Below, piece after piece: positions 1 to 8,216 of a stretch of DNA of 32,572 nucleotides. Position 1 is the first letter of the stretch. Each line of letters opens with the position of its first letter. The translations under genes and the position numbers were made by a program. Source of the DNA: Erysipelotrichia bacterium (lineage in GTDB: Bacteria; Muiribacteriota; Ozemobacteria; Ozemobacterales; Ozemobacteraceae); the NCBI GenBank assembly GCA_009928855.1, contig SABV01000012.1, positions 1-32,572 of the forward strand. Reading direction: 5' to 3'. The notes below the pieces were generated by a model. That model was not told the origin of the DNA, made no database searches, and saw nothing but the letters and a program-made list of their open reading frames with translations.

Positions 1-1
1 C

Positions 2-295
2 GAAATTTACCGCACCCTACGCTCCGGTGGACGTTTTTTCTCTTCGGGTCTCTTTTCACGTTCAACTACAGGCTATAAAACAGGCGAAAAAGTAGACCGC
101 AACAGCTTCAGAAACATCGAAACCGGGCCTGTCTCAGGCATTGGCACAGTCCACTTCTTTACTCCTGCAGAAATAACCTCTTTATGGGCAAAGCACGGTT
201 TTGAGAACCTTTGCATCGACAAACTCGAGCGTACTGACCACAATGGGGCCTTTCGAGTAAGCTATTACATTGTTTCTGCCATTCGCAAAAATTGA
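2..295 (+). CDS. C-terminal fragment of a SAM-dependent methyltransferase (truncated by window edge)
   Basis: Only the last 97 residues are present; the reading frame is open to the window edge and stops at the TGA at 293-295. It begins EIYRTLRSGGRFFSSGLF, which matches the stretch after strand beta-4 of class I (Rossmann-fold) SAM methyltransferases, where an RVLKPGG-type motif is followed by a small or hydrophobic strand. A later VHFFTPAEITSLWAKHGF segment fits the usual helix and strand near the end of the fold. The SAM-binding GxGxG motif would lie outside the window, so the substrate cannot be named. The stop is 9 bases before the trmL start, so the two are probably cotranscribed. The methyltransferase fold is a family-based inference from a fragment. 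Confidence 0.7.
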   Translation, partial: EIYRTLRSGGRFFSSGLFSRSTTGYKTGEKVDRNSFRNIETGPVSGIGTVHFFTPAEITSLWAKHGFENLCIDKLERTDHNGAFRVSYYIVSAIRKN

Positions 296-304
296 GGTAA
301 CCCA

Positions 305-847
305 ATGTCTGATCAGAAATTTAAAATACCAGCTACTGACAAACCGCTTCTCAGCGTTGTCCTGCTCCAGCCGGATATACCACAAAACACCGGAAATATT
401 GCCAGACTATGTCGAGCAACCGGCGCCGAACTGGTTCTGGTAAGACCTCTCGGTTTCAGGCTTACCGATGCGGCATTGCAAAGAGCCGGCATGGACTACT
501 GGAAAGCACTTGAACCAACTATTCTGAATGATATCGACGAATTTTTTGCATGGGCGGCAGAAAAACAGGTTTTTTATCTTTCCGCTCATGGCAACCATAA
601 CTACGCCGCGCTTCAATATAAACCCGGCAGTGTGCTGGTGTTCGGGTCTGAATCATCGGGGCTGCCGACAGAAGTATTAGAAACAGCTTATGAGCAGAAC
701 CAGGTTGTCACTCTTCCGATGATCGAAAAAGCTCGCTGTATCAACGTATCTTCTGCAGCATCAGCAGTGGTTTACGAAGCTCTGCGCCAGATCTATGGCT
801 GGTCTTCTGCAGGCGGTAACACTGGCGAATCACCCGCCGAATCTTGA
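305..847 (+). CDS. trmL: tRNA (cytidine/uridine-34-2'-O)-methyltransferase, SPOUT family
   Basis: Protein of 180 residues. TrmL methylates the 2'-OH of the wobble nucleotide of certain tRNA-Leu species using SAM, acting in the cytoplasm as a dimer. Visible hallmarks are PQNTGNIARLC (residues 26-36), LVRPLGF followed by RAGMDYW (45-66), LVFGSESSGLP (111-121) and LPM..ARCINVSSAAS (137-153), the last two forming the SPOUT trefoil-knot SAM site. Length is close to the usual 155-160 residues, with about 15 extra residues at each end. The start ATG at 305 follows a GAGGTAA ribosome site. Its last 55 bases overlap the convergent zinc-ribbon gene, and the C-terminal tail (SSAGGNTGESPAES) has no counterpart in the family core, suggesting that the tail arose by read-on into the opposing gene. 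Confidence 0.93.
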   Translation: MSDQKFKIPATDKPLLSVVLLQPDIPQNTGNIARLCRATGAELVLVRPLGFRLTDAALQRAGMDYWKALEPTILNDIDEFFAWAAEKQVFYLSAHGNHNYAALQYKPGSVLVFGSESSGLPTEVLETAYEQNQVVTLPMIEKARCINVSSAASAVVYEALRQIYGWSSAGGNTGESPAES

Positions 848-1164
848 GAACCGCCTTCGAATTCTTCCTGGGCCATCGCTTCAATTTCGTCGTCCATATT
901 TTCGCCCATTTCTCTGGCCATTTTTTTTGCCCATGATGCAAATGTGCGAGGATCATTTTCGTCGAGGCCAGAAAGCTTTGCCGGATCAGCAAGACTTTCC
1001 ATCAGCTGATCTTCAGTTCTGACTGTTTTAACTCTCGAAACGAGACGACGCGTCTGATGTGAATTACAATACTGGCAATCATGCTGCTCGTCACGTTTAT
1101 CGATATGGCAAAGTATGCTGAACTTCTTTTTACATGAGCCGCACAAAAATTCATAAACAGGCAT
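793..1164 (-). CDS. FmdB-family zinc-ribbon protein
   Basis: Protein of 123 residues. The N-terminus MPVYEFLCGSCKKKF carries the FmdB-type putative regulatory zinc ribbon, with zinc ligands C8 and C11 and a second pair C30 and C33 (CQYC). The region after about residue 45 is acidic and of low complexity (ENMDDEIEAMAQEEFEGG), without a recognisable domain. The ribbon was first named in a methylotrophic formamidase operon, but most members are of unknown function, so no substrate can be assigned. The start is supported by an AGGGAG site at 1172-1177 (read on the minus strand), 7 bases away, and by a good promoter just upstream. It converges with trmL and overlaps its 3' end by 55 bases. Confidence 0.82.
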   Translation of the reverse strand: MPVYEFLCGSCKKKFSILCHIDKRDEQHDCQYCNSHQTRRLVSRVKTVRTEDQLMESLADPAKLSGLDENDPRTFASWAKKMAREMGENMDDEIEAMAQEEFEGGSQDSAGDSPVLPPAEDQP

Positions 1165-1198
1165 ATTCTGACTCCCTAAAATTATTCCATTACTGGCG

Positions 1199-1228
1199 AT
1201 TATATGGTAGCCTAGGGTGAATAATCAA
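1199..1228 (-). promoter_or_regulatory. Sigma70-type promoter of the FmdB-like gene
   Basis: On the minus strand a TTGATT -35 box (1223-1228) is separated by 18 bases from a perfect TATAAT -10 box (1199-1204), 35 bases upstream of the FmdB-like ATG. It lies in the 96-base divergent gap shared with the HEAT-cyclase gene, for which I see no equally clear promoter. Confidence 0.65.
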
Positions 1229-1260
1229 GATCCATGACCCTGCTTCTGTGAGGAAACGGA

Positions 1261-4200
1261 ATGGGCCGGTCGCCCTATCAACTGATAAAAACTACAGATG
1301 AAGCCCTATGGCGAGAAGGACTGGGCGCCCTGTTGATTGATCACAGCCAACAGGCTGCTTCTGCCATTATCTCGGTACTTGATGACAAAGCCTGGAACAA
1401 ACGCGAAGCTGCCGCTAAAACCCTTCTGGAATGGGGATCAGAGATCACAGATCTTATCCAGACTCATCTAAACGACAATAACCTCGACCAGTTCTACTGG
1501 CTGCTGTATGTATTAGGCAAAATTGGCGATGAAAAATCACTCGGCATAGTTCGCCATGCTTTGCGCCACAAAGATTCCGAAATTCGCAGTTATGCGATAA
1601 GGGCGCTTGGGTTTCACAAGCAAATCGAAAATGCCCGCACTCTTTATTCAATGCTGAACGACCCCAACTGGGCCGTAAGAAAACTTGTATTTGAAGAACT
1701 CTTCAACTTTGGCAAAGACATTCTTGACGACCTGCGAAAAATTATCGCCACTCCCTCCAAAACGCCAAACCATAGCATAGTCGCCCTTTTTGTTAAACTG
1801 GGGCAAGACAATATCATCAACGAACTGCAAATTTTTTACCAGAATGGTGAGTTTGCCCTGCGTTATTCGATAGTCTCCTCTCTTGGCGAACTGGGAACCC
1901 CGGCCGCGATAGATTTTTTGATTCACGCACTCTCAGACACATCGTGGGCAATAAGAAAAGCGGCAGCAGAGCAGCTCTTGCGCCTTGGCTCTGCAGCTTT
2001 TGACCGCCTTACGAACGCATTTGGTCGAAGTGACTCACTGGTAAGGCACGAAATAGTCAAACTTCTCTCCAATTTGCTGGGCGAAAAATCGATGCCGCTC
2101 ATACTTCGCCTTTTATCATCACCTGATCAAGAATACCGCCTGATGGCCATCGAAAGTCTTGGCCGACTGAAAAGCGACGAAGCTACGCAGACCCTGCTAA
2201 AATGTCTTGCAGACAGTGACCGAATTGTAGCCGACTATGCCTCGAACTGCCTTGCACAAAAAAACAATCTGAACATGGAACTGCTCTTCAGCAGGCTGAA
2301 AACAGACGATGAAAACCTGCGATTTCAGATTATCAAAATAGTTGGTTCTATTGGCGGTTTAGCGTTAAATCCGATATTAAAGATTCTCCAGGAAGGCAGC
2401 AAGCAAGAGAGACTTTTTTTGCTCGGGGTTCTGCAAAAAATCTCGCCCGACCAGAAGCTGATCGACATTCTCGTAAAACTGCTCGGAGACCCCAACTGGC
2501 CCCTGAGAAACGCAGCAGCCAACTGCCTGGTAAGTTACGGCGAAGATGCGGTCGCAGCCGTTGTAAAAGCTCTCAACGACCCCTCGGACGACATTCGCTT
2601 CTGGTCACGCAAAGCTCTGCTGAAAATTGGCCCGAAAGCAGTTGCGATACTCACCAGAATTCTTGACGAAGCTACAGAGCCATCGCTGATGCCGGATATC
2701 GTTTCTGCGCTGCTGTCGATGAACCATCCAGATGCTGTTCCGGCGGTAATAAAATTTCTCGAAAATAACGACGAGCTGAAAATTCAGTCAGTGTTTTCTT
2801 CTATCCCGAGCATAAGTTCAAAAGATGTGGTTAGCACTATACTGAATCTTCTTACCCACCCAGAAGAAAAAGTGGGCCGATGGCTCTCGCAATTATTAAA
2901 AAAAGCTGACGCAGAATCTTTAAGACGCACAGTTTTTCTTGGTTTCAGCCATTCGAACGATCTGGTGCGCTATTATGTATCAGAAGCCGTCACCAGCTGG
3001 GAATTCCTTTCTGAGGCGGATATAAAGGTGATTGCGCGTCAACTTCAAATAGAGAAAACTCCCAAAAATCTGCGGTCTATTTCTACAATTTTGGCACGCC
3101 ATCCTTATCCATCGTCAATAAAAGCCTTAGAAGAATTTCTTGAGACCTGTCCGCCTGCGCAAATGCTTGATCTAATGCTGCTTATCTCGGCCGAGGGAAA
3201 AGCAGATTTTTTAGTTATGCTCGACGCTCTTCTCAACAGGCGTTCAGAAGTTATTACAATCGCTGACGTAGATAAAGTGGGGCATATTCTCGGGCATATA
3301 TACCATAACAATCCTGAAGGTCTGGTTCAAGGCCTTACTTCGCCAAGCAAAGCATATCGCTTCTGCTGCATTATTGCCCTTGAATCAATCAATGACCGCA
3401 GAATCGCTTTCTCAATAATGGAAACCCTTCTGCCGGATGAAGACATCGACATACTTAAACGTGCCGTTAAAACGCTGGCCAGATATTTCTTTCATGATGA
3501 TTTCAGACTCAAGGGAGCAATTACCGACTTCTTTTTAAATCTCGGCAAACTCATTACCGAACCTCTTTCTGAATATATACAAACTCTTGAAAACGAGATT
3601 GATCGCAAAGCTCTGGTCGACATGGTCGAAAGCGTTGGTGGCACGATTGATCCGGCCTGCATGCACATCAAAGGTGAAGCAAAGGTAGTGCTTTCTGACA
3701 ACCATCTAGACGAAGTGCTCGAAAAAAGACGGCAGGCTCTCGAAGAGCTTGAAAAATACGACCAGCTCATCAAAGTCACTCATACTCTCGATCTTTCGAT
3801 AATGTTTACGGATGTTAAAGGTTATACCGCCTTCAGCTCAAAGGCCTCGCTTTCTGAGGTCATGTCGATGCTCAAGCAGCACGACGAAATACTCAAACCG
3901 GTATTCGAAAAACATGAAGGCGAAATACTCAAAAAGATCGGCGATGCCTTTCTTGTGGTATTCGAGAACCACAACAACTCTATTCTGGCCGCCATCGAGA
4001 TTCAGCGCAAACTGAGTGAGTTCAATCAAAACGTATCAGAAGAAAGAAAACTGGCTATAAGAATCGCCATCAACAGCGGTTCGGTCATAAGAACCGAAAA
4101 TGACGTGCTTGGCGATGCTGTAAATGTGGCTTCGCGTCTGGAAGGCGTTGCCGATGCCTTTGAGATAATAATTTCTGAGCACACCATGCAACGAATCAAC

Positions 4201-4287
4201 CGTCAGATCTTCGATATTGAATCTTATGGTGCACACCAGCTCAAGGGCATCGACAGGCCGGTTAAATCATTCAAGGTCAAATGGTAA
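1261..4287 (+). CDS. HEAT-repeat protein with C-terminal class III nucleotide cyclase domain
   Basis: Protein of 1008 residues with no signal peptide or membrane segment. Residues about 15-790 are a continuous alpha-solenoid of some 20 HEAT/PBS-lyase-type repeats, recognisable from recurring patterns such as DPNWAVRKLVFEELFNFG and DTSWAIRKAAAEQLLRLG. A charged helix at about 813-842 (DEVLEKRRQALEELEKYDQL) resembles the signalling helix that precedes cyclase domains. The cyclase domain (about 845-1008) has the first metal Asp in FTDVKGYT (D851), a Lys before IGDAF (K892, second metal D895), and GDAVNVASRLE with D952, N955 and R959. The Lys/Asp pair is the adenine-selecting combination, so adenylate cyclase activity is the best guess. 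The start ATG has a GAGGAA site 7 bases upstream. The gene converges on the HEAT-PilT gene with a 19-base gap. The solenoid probably binds a partner that controls the cyclase; this is inferred. Confidence 0.88.
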   Translation: MGRSPYQLIKTTDEALWREGLGALLIDHSQQAASAIISVLDDKAWNKREAAAKTLLEWGSEITDLIQTHLNDNNLDQFYWLLYVLGKIGDEKSLGIVRHALRHKDSEIRSYAIRALGFHKQIENARTLYSMLNDPNWAVRKLVFEELFNFGKDILDDLRKIIATPSKTPNHSIVALFVKLGQDNIINELQIFYQNGEFALRYSIVSSLGELGTPAAIDFLIHALSDTSWAIRKAAAEQLLRLGSAAFDRLTNAFGRSDSLVRHEIVKLLSNLLGEKSMPLILRLLSSPDQEYRLMAIESLGRLKSDEATQTLLKCLADSDRIVADYASNCLAQKNNLNMELLFSRLKTDDENLRFQIIKIVGSIGGLALNPILKILQEGSKQERLFLLGVLQKISPDQKLIDILVKLLGDPNWPLRNAAANCLVSYGEDAVAAVVKALNDPSDDIRFWSRKALLKIGPKAVAILTRILDEATEPSLMPDIVSALLSMNHPDAVPAVIKFLENNDELKIQSVFSSIPSISSKDVVSTILNLLTHPEEKVGRWLSQLLKKADAESLRRTVFLGFSHSNDLVRYYVSEAVTSWEFLSEADIKVIARQLQIEKTPKNLRSISTILARHPYPSSIKALEEFLETCPPAQMLDLMLLISAEGKADFLVMLDALLNRRSEVITIADVDKVGHILGHIYHNNPEGLVQGLTSPSKAYRFCCIIALESINDRRIAFSIMETLLPDEDIDILKRAVKTLARYFFHDDFRLKGAITDFFLNLGKLITEPLSEYIQTLENEIDRKALVDMVESVGGTIDPACMHIKGEAKVVLSDNHLDEVLEKRRQALEELEKYDQLIKVTHTLDLSIMFTDVKGYTAFSSKASLSEVMSMLKQHDEILKPVFEKHEGEILKKIGDAFLVVFENHNNSILAAIEIQRKLSEFNQNVSEERKLAIRIAINSGSVIRTENDVLGDAVNVASRLEGVADAFEIIISEHTMQRINRQIFDIESYGAHQLKGIDRPVKSFKVKW

Positions 4288-4306
4288 GCTGACAGACGAT
4301 GGGCAA

Positions 4307-7114
4307 TCAGTGCCCCTTAATCTGAGGCTTGTCGCTTATTACCGGTTTGGCAAGGCCTGGTGGAGTAGTTTGTTTTTCGCTTTTTGCTGGCTCAGAGGTA
4401 GCCGTGCCATAGCTTTTGGCAGTACCCTTACCAACGCGTTCTTCAAGGCGTTTCTGAAAATCTTTTTTGTCTTCGGCGTGTTTAAAGCCATCTTCGTAAG
4501 TAATTTTTTTAGAAACAACCAGATCTTCGAGACATTGATCCATGGTAAGCATGCCATCCTGCCTGCTTGTCTGCATGATAGAGAGAATCTGGTCGGTCTT
4601 ATCTTCTTTGATACAGCGTCGAACAGGAGTTGTGCCAACCAGAACTTCGTAAGCAAGAACGCGACCTGCCGACAAATATGCAGGAACAAGGCGTTGAGAA
4701 ATAATGCCCCTGAGCGTACCAGCGAGCTGCATTCGTATGGTCTGCTGGACATCGCCGGGGAAACTACCCACAATACGATGAATAGATTCGTAAGCATTGA
4801 TTGTATGCAAAGTCGAAAAGACCAGATGCCCTGTTTCTGAGGCTGCAATCGCCAGGCTCATAGTTTCAAGGTCGCGCATTTCACCGACGAGAATAACATC
4901 AGGATCTTCGCGAAGAGCACTTCTTAAGGCATTCGAGAAAGACAGCGTATTAGTGCCCAGCTCGCGCTGACTGACTACGCTGCGCTTGTGAGGATGCACG
5001 AATTCAATCGGATCTTCGATCGTTATTATATGATCGTACCGCAGACGATTAACATGATCAATCATTGCGGCAAGAGTGGTTGACTTACCAGAACCGGTTG
5101 CGCCCGTAACCAGAATCAAACCGGCTTTATGGTGGCATATCTTTTCTACGATCTGCTTGTCGATAGAAAGCTCGTCAAAAGAGGGAACGGTGTTCGGAAT
5201 AATCCTGAACACACCCGCCATACCGTTTTTCTGCATAAATACGTTGACGCGAAAACGGGCGCAATCAGAAATTTCATACGAAAAATCCAGTTCCATGCGC
5301 TCGTTGAACTCGCGCTTCTGGGCATCATTCATGATAGAGAAAAGCAAAAAGCGACTTTTTTCTGGGGTAATGGTCTCAAAAGTAGTTCTGATCAGCTCGC
5401 CATGAATTCTTATGCTGGGAGGCAGGCCGATAGAAATATGCAAATCTGACCCATGCTCTTCGTGCAGGTAATAGAGGAGCTCTTTTAGATCAGTAATGTT
5501 TTCCTTGGCAAATTTTCGCCGCAACACCCTTGTTTCAACGTTTTCAGGGCGTAATGAATCGAGAGTTATTTTTTCGTTTCTAAGCACAGAATCAAGCTGA
5601 TCTTCTGACAGCTTTGAAACAAGCGAAATCATACGATCTTTTTCGACATCGGTCGAACCGTCATAGAGGTTCAGAAAAGAAGAAATACCAAAATAGTCGC
5701 GGCGCTTAAGTATTTCGCGAGACCACCATGAAACATCAGCACTTTTGTCAAAAGAAGCCGCTACAAGATCTTTTAAGAAGGCTTTTCGCGGCTGGCGCGC
5801 CAGGTTTTCAACAATTGTATGCCTGATAGAAAGATCTTTATCATCAAGTTTTAAAAGAAGAAGCCCGGCAATAAGCTCAAACTTTTGCAGTTTTGAAATA
5901 GCTTCGATAGCGCAGGTACGCACCAGCATGTTTTTTGAGTTGTCTATAAGAAAAAGCAACGGCCGCAAAGCTTCTTTAGAGCCAATTACACCGAGCACTT
6001 TGAGCACCTGAATAATCAGGTCTTCGTCTTCGGTATCAAGACATGCCAACAAAGCGTCGACGGCATGAACACCGAGCTGAACAAGAATCTGGTGGGTATA
6101 ATCCTGAATAAAAATCGAATCGTCCTTAAGATATGGCAATAATTCAGGTATTACTAAGGGGTCACGGACCTCACCAAGAGCAGTGAGCAAAAAATATTTG
6201 GTTTCCTGACCGGGATCTCCAAATTTTTCTTTGAATAACTTTACGACTTCGACACCAAGAACACGCCCCAGCAAAATCATCATGCTAAGCTTCATGTTCT
6301 GGCTGGCTGAGGGAAAAATCGCAAGAACATGCGGCACTACTTCACGACCCCAGTTGACGAGAGATTTTATCGCTTCCTGGCGAACAACCATTGTACCATC
6401 GTCGAGAAGCCCCATCAGTGTTTTCATGGAGCTTTCGGTTTTGATTTCTCCGAGGCCGGCGCAGATATACGGTTTATAGGTATCGTTACGGTCTGCTTCA
6501 AGCATGCGCTGAAAAAGCGTAAAAGCCTTCTCTCGTAATATCAACGGTATGATTTTAATGCATTCGTATTTTTGTTGGCTTGAACAGCTCTGAAAATACT
6601 CCTGAATGACCTGGTATATAGAGTCGCCCTGCTCTATCAGGGCTCTTTTTGCCTGTTTTCTTACTATCCAGCTTGGGTCTGAAATTTTATCGAGAAAGGC
6701 CAGAATAACTGTTTTATCAGGATTTTTGGCAAGCGATTCAAGTGCTATTTTGCGTATTTCGTCGTTCTCGCGACTGCTTAAAATAGCAAGTAATTCATCT
6801 TGTCGCACAAAGCCAAGCTCGATAAGAATAAAAAATGCCCAGAACCTGACGGTCATATCAGAAGAAAGTCTGAGAGCCGGGAGCACATCTTTGAGAATGG
6901 TAGGATAATTTATAACAATCTGAACAGCTTTTTTCTGGATACTCTCAAATTTGCTGGCCAGGGCTATTGGCAGAGTAATTGAAATAACTTTTTTCTGTTT
7001 TTCGGAATTCTGCGACTGAAGTAGCGAAGCAAGCTTATCGAGAGCCTGCTCATTATCGAGAAAATCGTGACTTCTAAGCTTATCCTGTAGACTTAAGAGG
7101 ATTTCCTCTATCAT
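4307..7114 (-). CDS. HEAT-repeat protein fused to a PilT-type retraction ATPase
   Basis: Protein of 935 residues. Residues about 1-535 are HEAT repeats (for example DDGTMVVRQEAIKSLVNWG and DPSWIVRKQAKRALIEQG). From about residue 540 there is a full PilT-like ATPase: N-terminal PAS-like domain (GSDLHISIGLPPSIRIHGEL), Walker A GATGSGKST (671-679), Asp box ITIEDPIEF, Walker B VILVGEMRD (740-748) and His box HLVFSTLHT (763-771). A motif related to AIRNLIRE of PilT appears as TPVRRCIKE. Canonical PilT is about 345 residues, so the solenoid is an added N-terminal module. The last 60 residues are a polar Lys/Pro-rich tail. PilT hexamers power type IV pilus retraction at the inner-membrane base; no other pilus gene is in the window. 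An extended -10 promoter lies just upstream. I would not use the name pilT without knowing whether a normal copy exists elsewhere. Confidence 0.9.
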   Translation of the reverse strand: MIEEILLSLQDKLRSHDFLDNEQALDKLASLLQSQNSEKQKKVISITLPIALASKFESIQKKAVQIVINYPTILKDVLPALRLSSDMTVRFWAFFILIELGFVRQDELLAILSSRENDEIRKIALESLAKNPDKTVILAFLDKISDPSWIVRKQAKRALIEQGDSIYQVIQEYFQSCSSQQKYECIKIIPLILREKAFTLFQRMLEADRNDTYKPYICAGLGEIKTESSMKTLMGLLDDGTMVVRQEAIKSLVNWGREVVPHVLAIFPSASQNMKLSMMILLGRVLGVEVVKLFKEKFGDPGQETKYFLLTALGEVRDPLVIPELLPYLKDDSIFIQDYTHQILVQLGVHAVDALLACLDTEDEDLIIQVLKVLGVIGSKEALRPLLFLIDNSKNMLVRTCAIEAISKLQKFELIAGLLLLKLDDKDLSIRHTIVENLARQPRKAFLKDLVAASFDKSADVSWWSREILKRRDYFGISSFLNLYDGSTDVEKDRMISLVSKLSEDQLDSVLRNEKITLDSLRPENVETRVLRRKFAKENITDLKELLYYLHEEHGSDLHISIGLPPSIRIHGELIRTTFETITPEKSRFLLFSIMNDAQKREFNERMELDFSYEISDCARFRVNVFMQKNGMAGVFRIIPNTVPSFDELSIDKQIVEKICHHKAGLILVTGATGSGKSTTLAAMIDHVNRLRYDHIITIEDPIEFVHPHKRSVVSQRELGTNTLSFSNALRSALREDPDVILVGEMRDLETMSLAIAASETGHLVFSTLHTINAYESIHRIVGSFPGDVQQTIRMQLAGTLRGIISQRLVPAYLSAGRVLAYEVLVGTTPVRRCIKEDKTDQILSIMQTSRQDGMLTMDQCLEDLVVSKKITYEDGFKHAEDKKDFQKRLEERVGKGTAKSYGTATSEPAKSEKQTTPPGLAKPVISDKPQIKGH

Positions 7115-7150
7115 TGTGATTTCCGTCCCTTGCCCGTGTTATGTCTAGAG

Positions 7151-7159
7151 ATTATACCA
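7151..7159 (-). promoter_or_regulatory. Extended -10 promoter of the HEAT-PilT gene
   Basis: The minus strand reads TGGTATAAT, a perfect -10 hexamer with the TGn extension, 36 bases upstream of the HEAT-PilT ATG. No good -35 box is present at the normal spacing, which fits an extended -10 promoter. It separates this gene from the HTH-PIN gene upstream, giving it its own transcript. Confidence 0.55.
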
Positions 7160-7208
7160 GAGTTTTTATAAAATCCACTAATTTTAACAGCCCAAATAGG
7201 GTAAAAAA

Positions 7209-7913
7209 TCAGAAACTGCTCACCGACAAGCCCGGTAGCTTCAGCAAAGTTTTATTTCCGGTCATAAAGACGGAAGCGCCAGCCACAAGACAGCAGCAAT
7301 AAGACTGCAGCGATAGTTCGCCTGCGGTTTGAGGCAACTCCAATGCGCGCCGAAGAACTTCTTCATTCATAGGTGCCAGCTCAAATATATTCTGCCCCAG
7401 CAAGAAATCGTTAACCGCCTGGTATCTTGAAGGCGTGCGCATGGCGCGCCGCAACAACCAGAACGCCAGAGGAACAGCCAGAACCAGCCCCTCGGCCCGA
7501 CCGGCCATCGCGAGAATCTCTGGAGCGACTGCCCCATCAGACAACCAGCTCAAAATCGGTTCAGCATCAAAAGCAAGTAAACCACCCGAAAAGCCGGCTG
7601 CTTTTTCGGCCCGGTCTATCTCTGGTGCTTTAACATAGCCTTTTAACAGACCTCGCCCGGCAATAAATTTTTCACGCCAGTATGCTGAACGTTCAGAAAA
7701 ACTGTCTGAGTACACCGCTCCACGGCGCTGATTAAGCCACGCTTCAATATCTGTTTCAAGAAATACAGTCTTGCGACCTGCGTGGCGAGCAAGAATTGCG
7801 AATTCCGGGCGATGATTCGGGGAACTCGGAGAAATCCAGGCCTGTACCGTATGCTTTGAAACCCTCAATTTTTCAGCGACTTCCTGCAAAGTAAATAATT
7901 TTTCTCTGGGCAT
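7209..7913 (-). CDS. Excisionase-type helix-turn-helix protein with C-terminal PIN-like domain
   Basis: Protein of 234 residues. Residues about 5-62 (FTLQEVAEKLRVSKHTVQAW ... VFLETDIEAWL) are a MerR/excisionase-type winged HTH for DNA binding. Residues about 110-228 resemble a PIN nuclease fold: a first strand ending in an Asp (LLAFDAEPI, D116), a helical middle, and a final strand VFMTGNKTL matching the family's VTRDKxF. The acidic site is incomplete: N220 stands where the last Asp is expected, and I cannot find the middle acidic residues, so nuclease activity is doubtful. Three consecutive cysteines (C206-C208) are odd. The start has an AGGAG ribosome site 6 to 7 bases upstream and sits directly behind an array of 10-bp repeats, suggesting autoregulation. 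Toxin-antitoxin systems normally put these two domains on separate proteins; no partner gene is adjacent. The HTH is secure, the PIN reading is weaker. Confidence 0.7.
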   Translation of the reverse strand: MPREKLFTLQEVAEKLRVSKHTVQAWISPSSPNHRPEFAILARHAGRKTVFLETDIEAWLNQRRGAVYSDSFSERSAYWREKFIAGRGLLKGYVKAPEIDRAEKAAGFSGGLLAFDAEPILSWLSDGAVAPEILAMAGRAEGLVLAVPLAFWLLRRAMRTPSRYQAVNDFLLGQNIFELAPMNEEVLRRALELPQTAGELSLQSYCCCLVAGASVFMTGNKTLLKLPGLSVSSF

Positions 7914-7930
7914 TTTTTCTCCTGTGTATT

Positions 7931-7966
7931 CAATATGTTACAATATTTAACAATATATTACAACAC
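7931..7966. promoter_or_regulatory. Tandem 10-bp AT-rich repeats, likely operator of the HTH-PIN gene
   Basis: Four units start at 7931, 7941, 7951 and 7961: CAATATGTTA, CAATATTTAA, CAATATATTA and a partial CAACAC. The exact 10-base period places the same bases on one helix face. They sit 18 bases upstream of the HTH-PIN ATG, where the promoter of that gene should be, and stand out from the GC-richer DNA on either side. An operator for the HTH protein is inferred from position and form. Confidence 0.55.
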
Positions 7967-8139
7967 AAAGCGAGAACTGCGCCAGATGCCAGTTTCGCCA
8001 GCAGAAAAAATTCAGCAGTAACGAGCAGTGATTTGCCTCGCAGCCAGGCTGCCCGACCAAAAACCGCAACCACACGGCGTCTACAGATATTCAAGCAATA
8101 TCGCGCAGTTCAGCAATGAGTTGCCTGACGGCAAAAAAC
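7967..8139. other. Intergenic DNA between the HTH-PIN operator and the rpsB promoter
   Basis: About 170 bases with no ORF, RNA gene or clear hairpin that I can support. Base composition is ordinary for the window. It separates two divergent transcription units. Confidence 0.5.
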
Positions 8140-8168
8140 TTGACCCAACAGCCCATTTAAGCTAATAT
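8140..8168 (+). promoter_or_regulatory. Near-consensus sigma70 promoter driving rpsB
   Basis: TTGACC (8140-8145) and TAATAT (8163-8168) are separated by exactly 17 bases, the best promoter in the window. It drives the translation and envelope cluster beginning with rpsB. Its -10 box ends one base before the GTG at 8169 that a longest-ORF caller would choose, which shows that this GTG is not the true start. Confidence 0.8.
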
Positions 8169-8216
8169 GTGCGAATCAACTTAACTTTTACGGAAAATTT
8201 CGGAGGTACAGTTTCA

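Noticed and set aside
4217-4840. 207-codon plus-strand open frame
   Set aside because: It overlaps the end of the cyclase gene and lies antisense to the conserved PilT C-terminus; no ribosome site and no family resemblance.
8169-8216. N-terminal extension of rpsB from a GTG at 8169
   Set aside because: The GTG directly follows the -10 box and the extension is absent from S2; the strong GGAGGT site serves the ATG at 8217.
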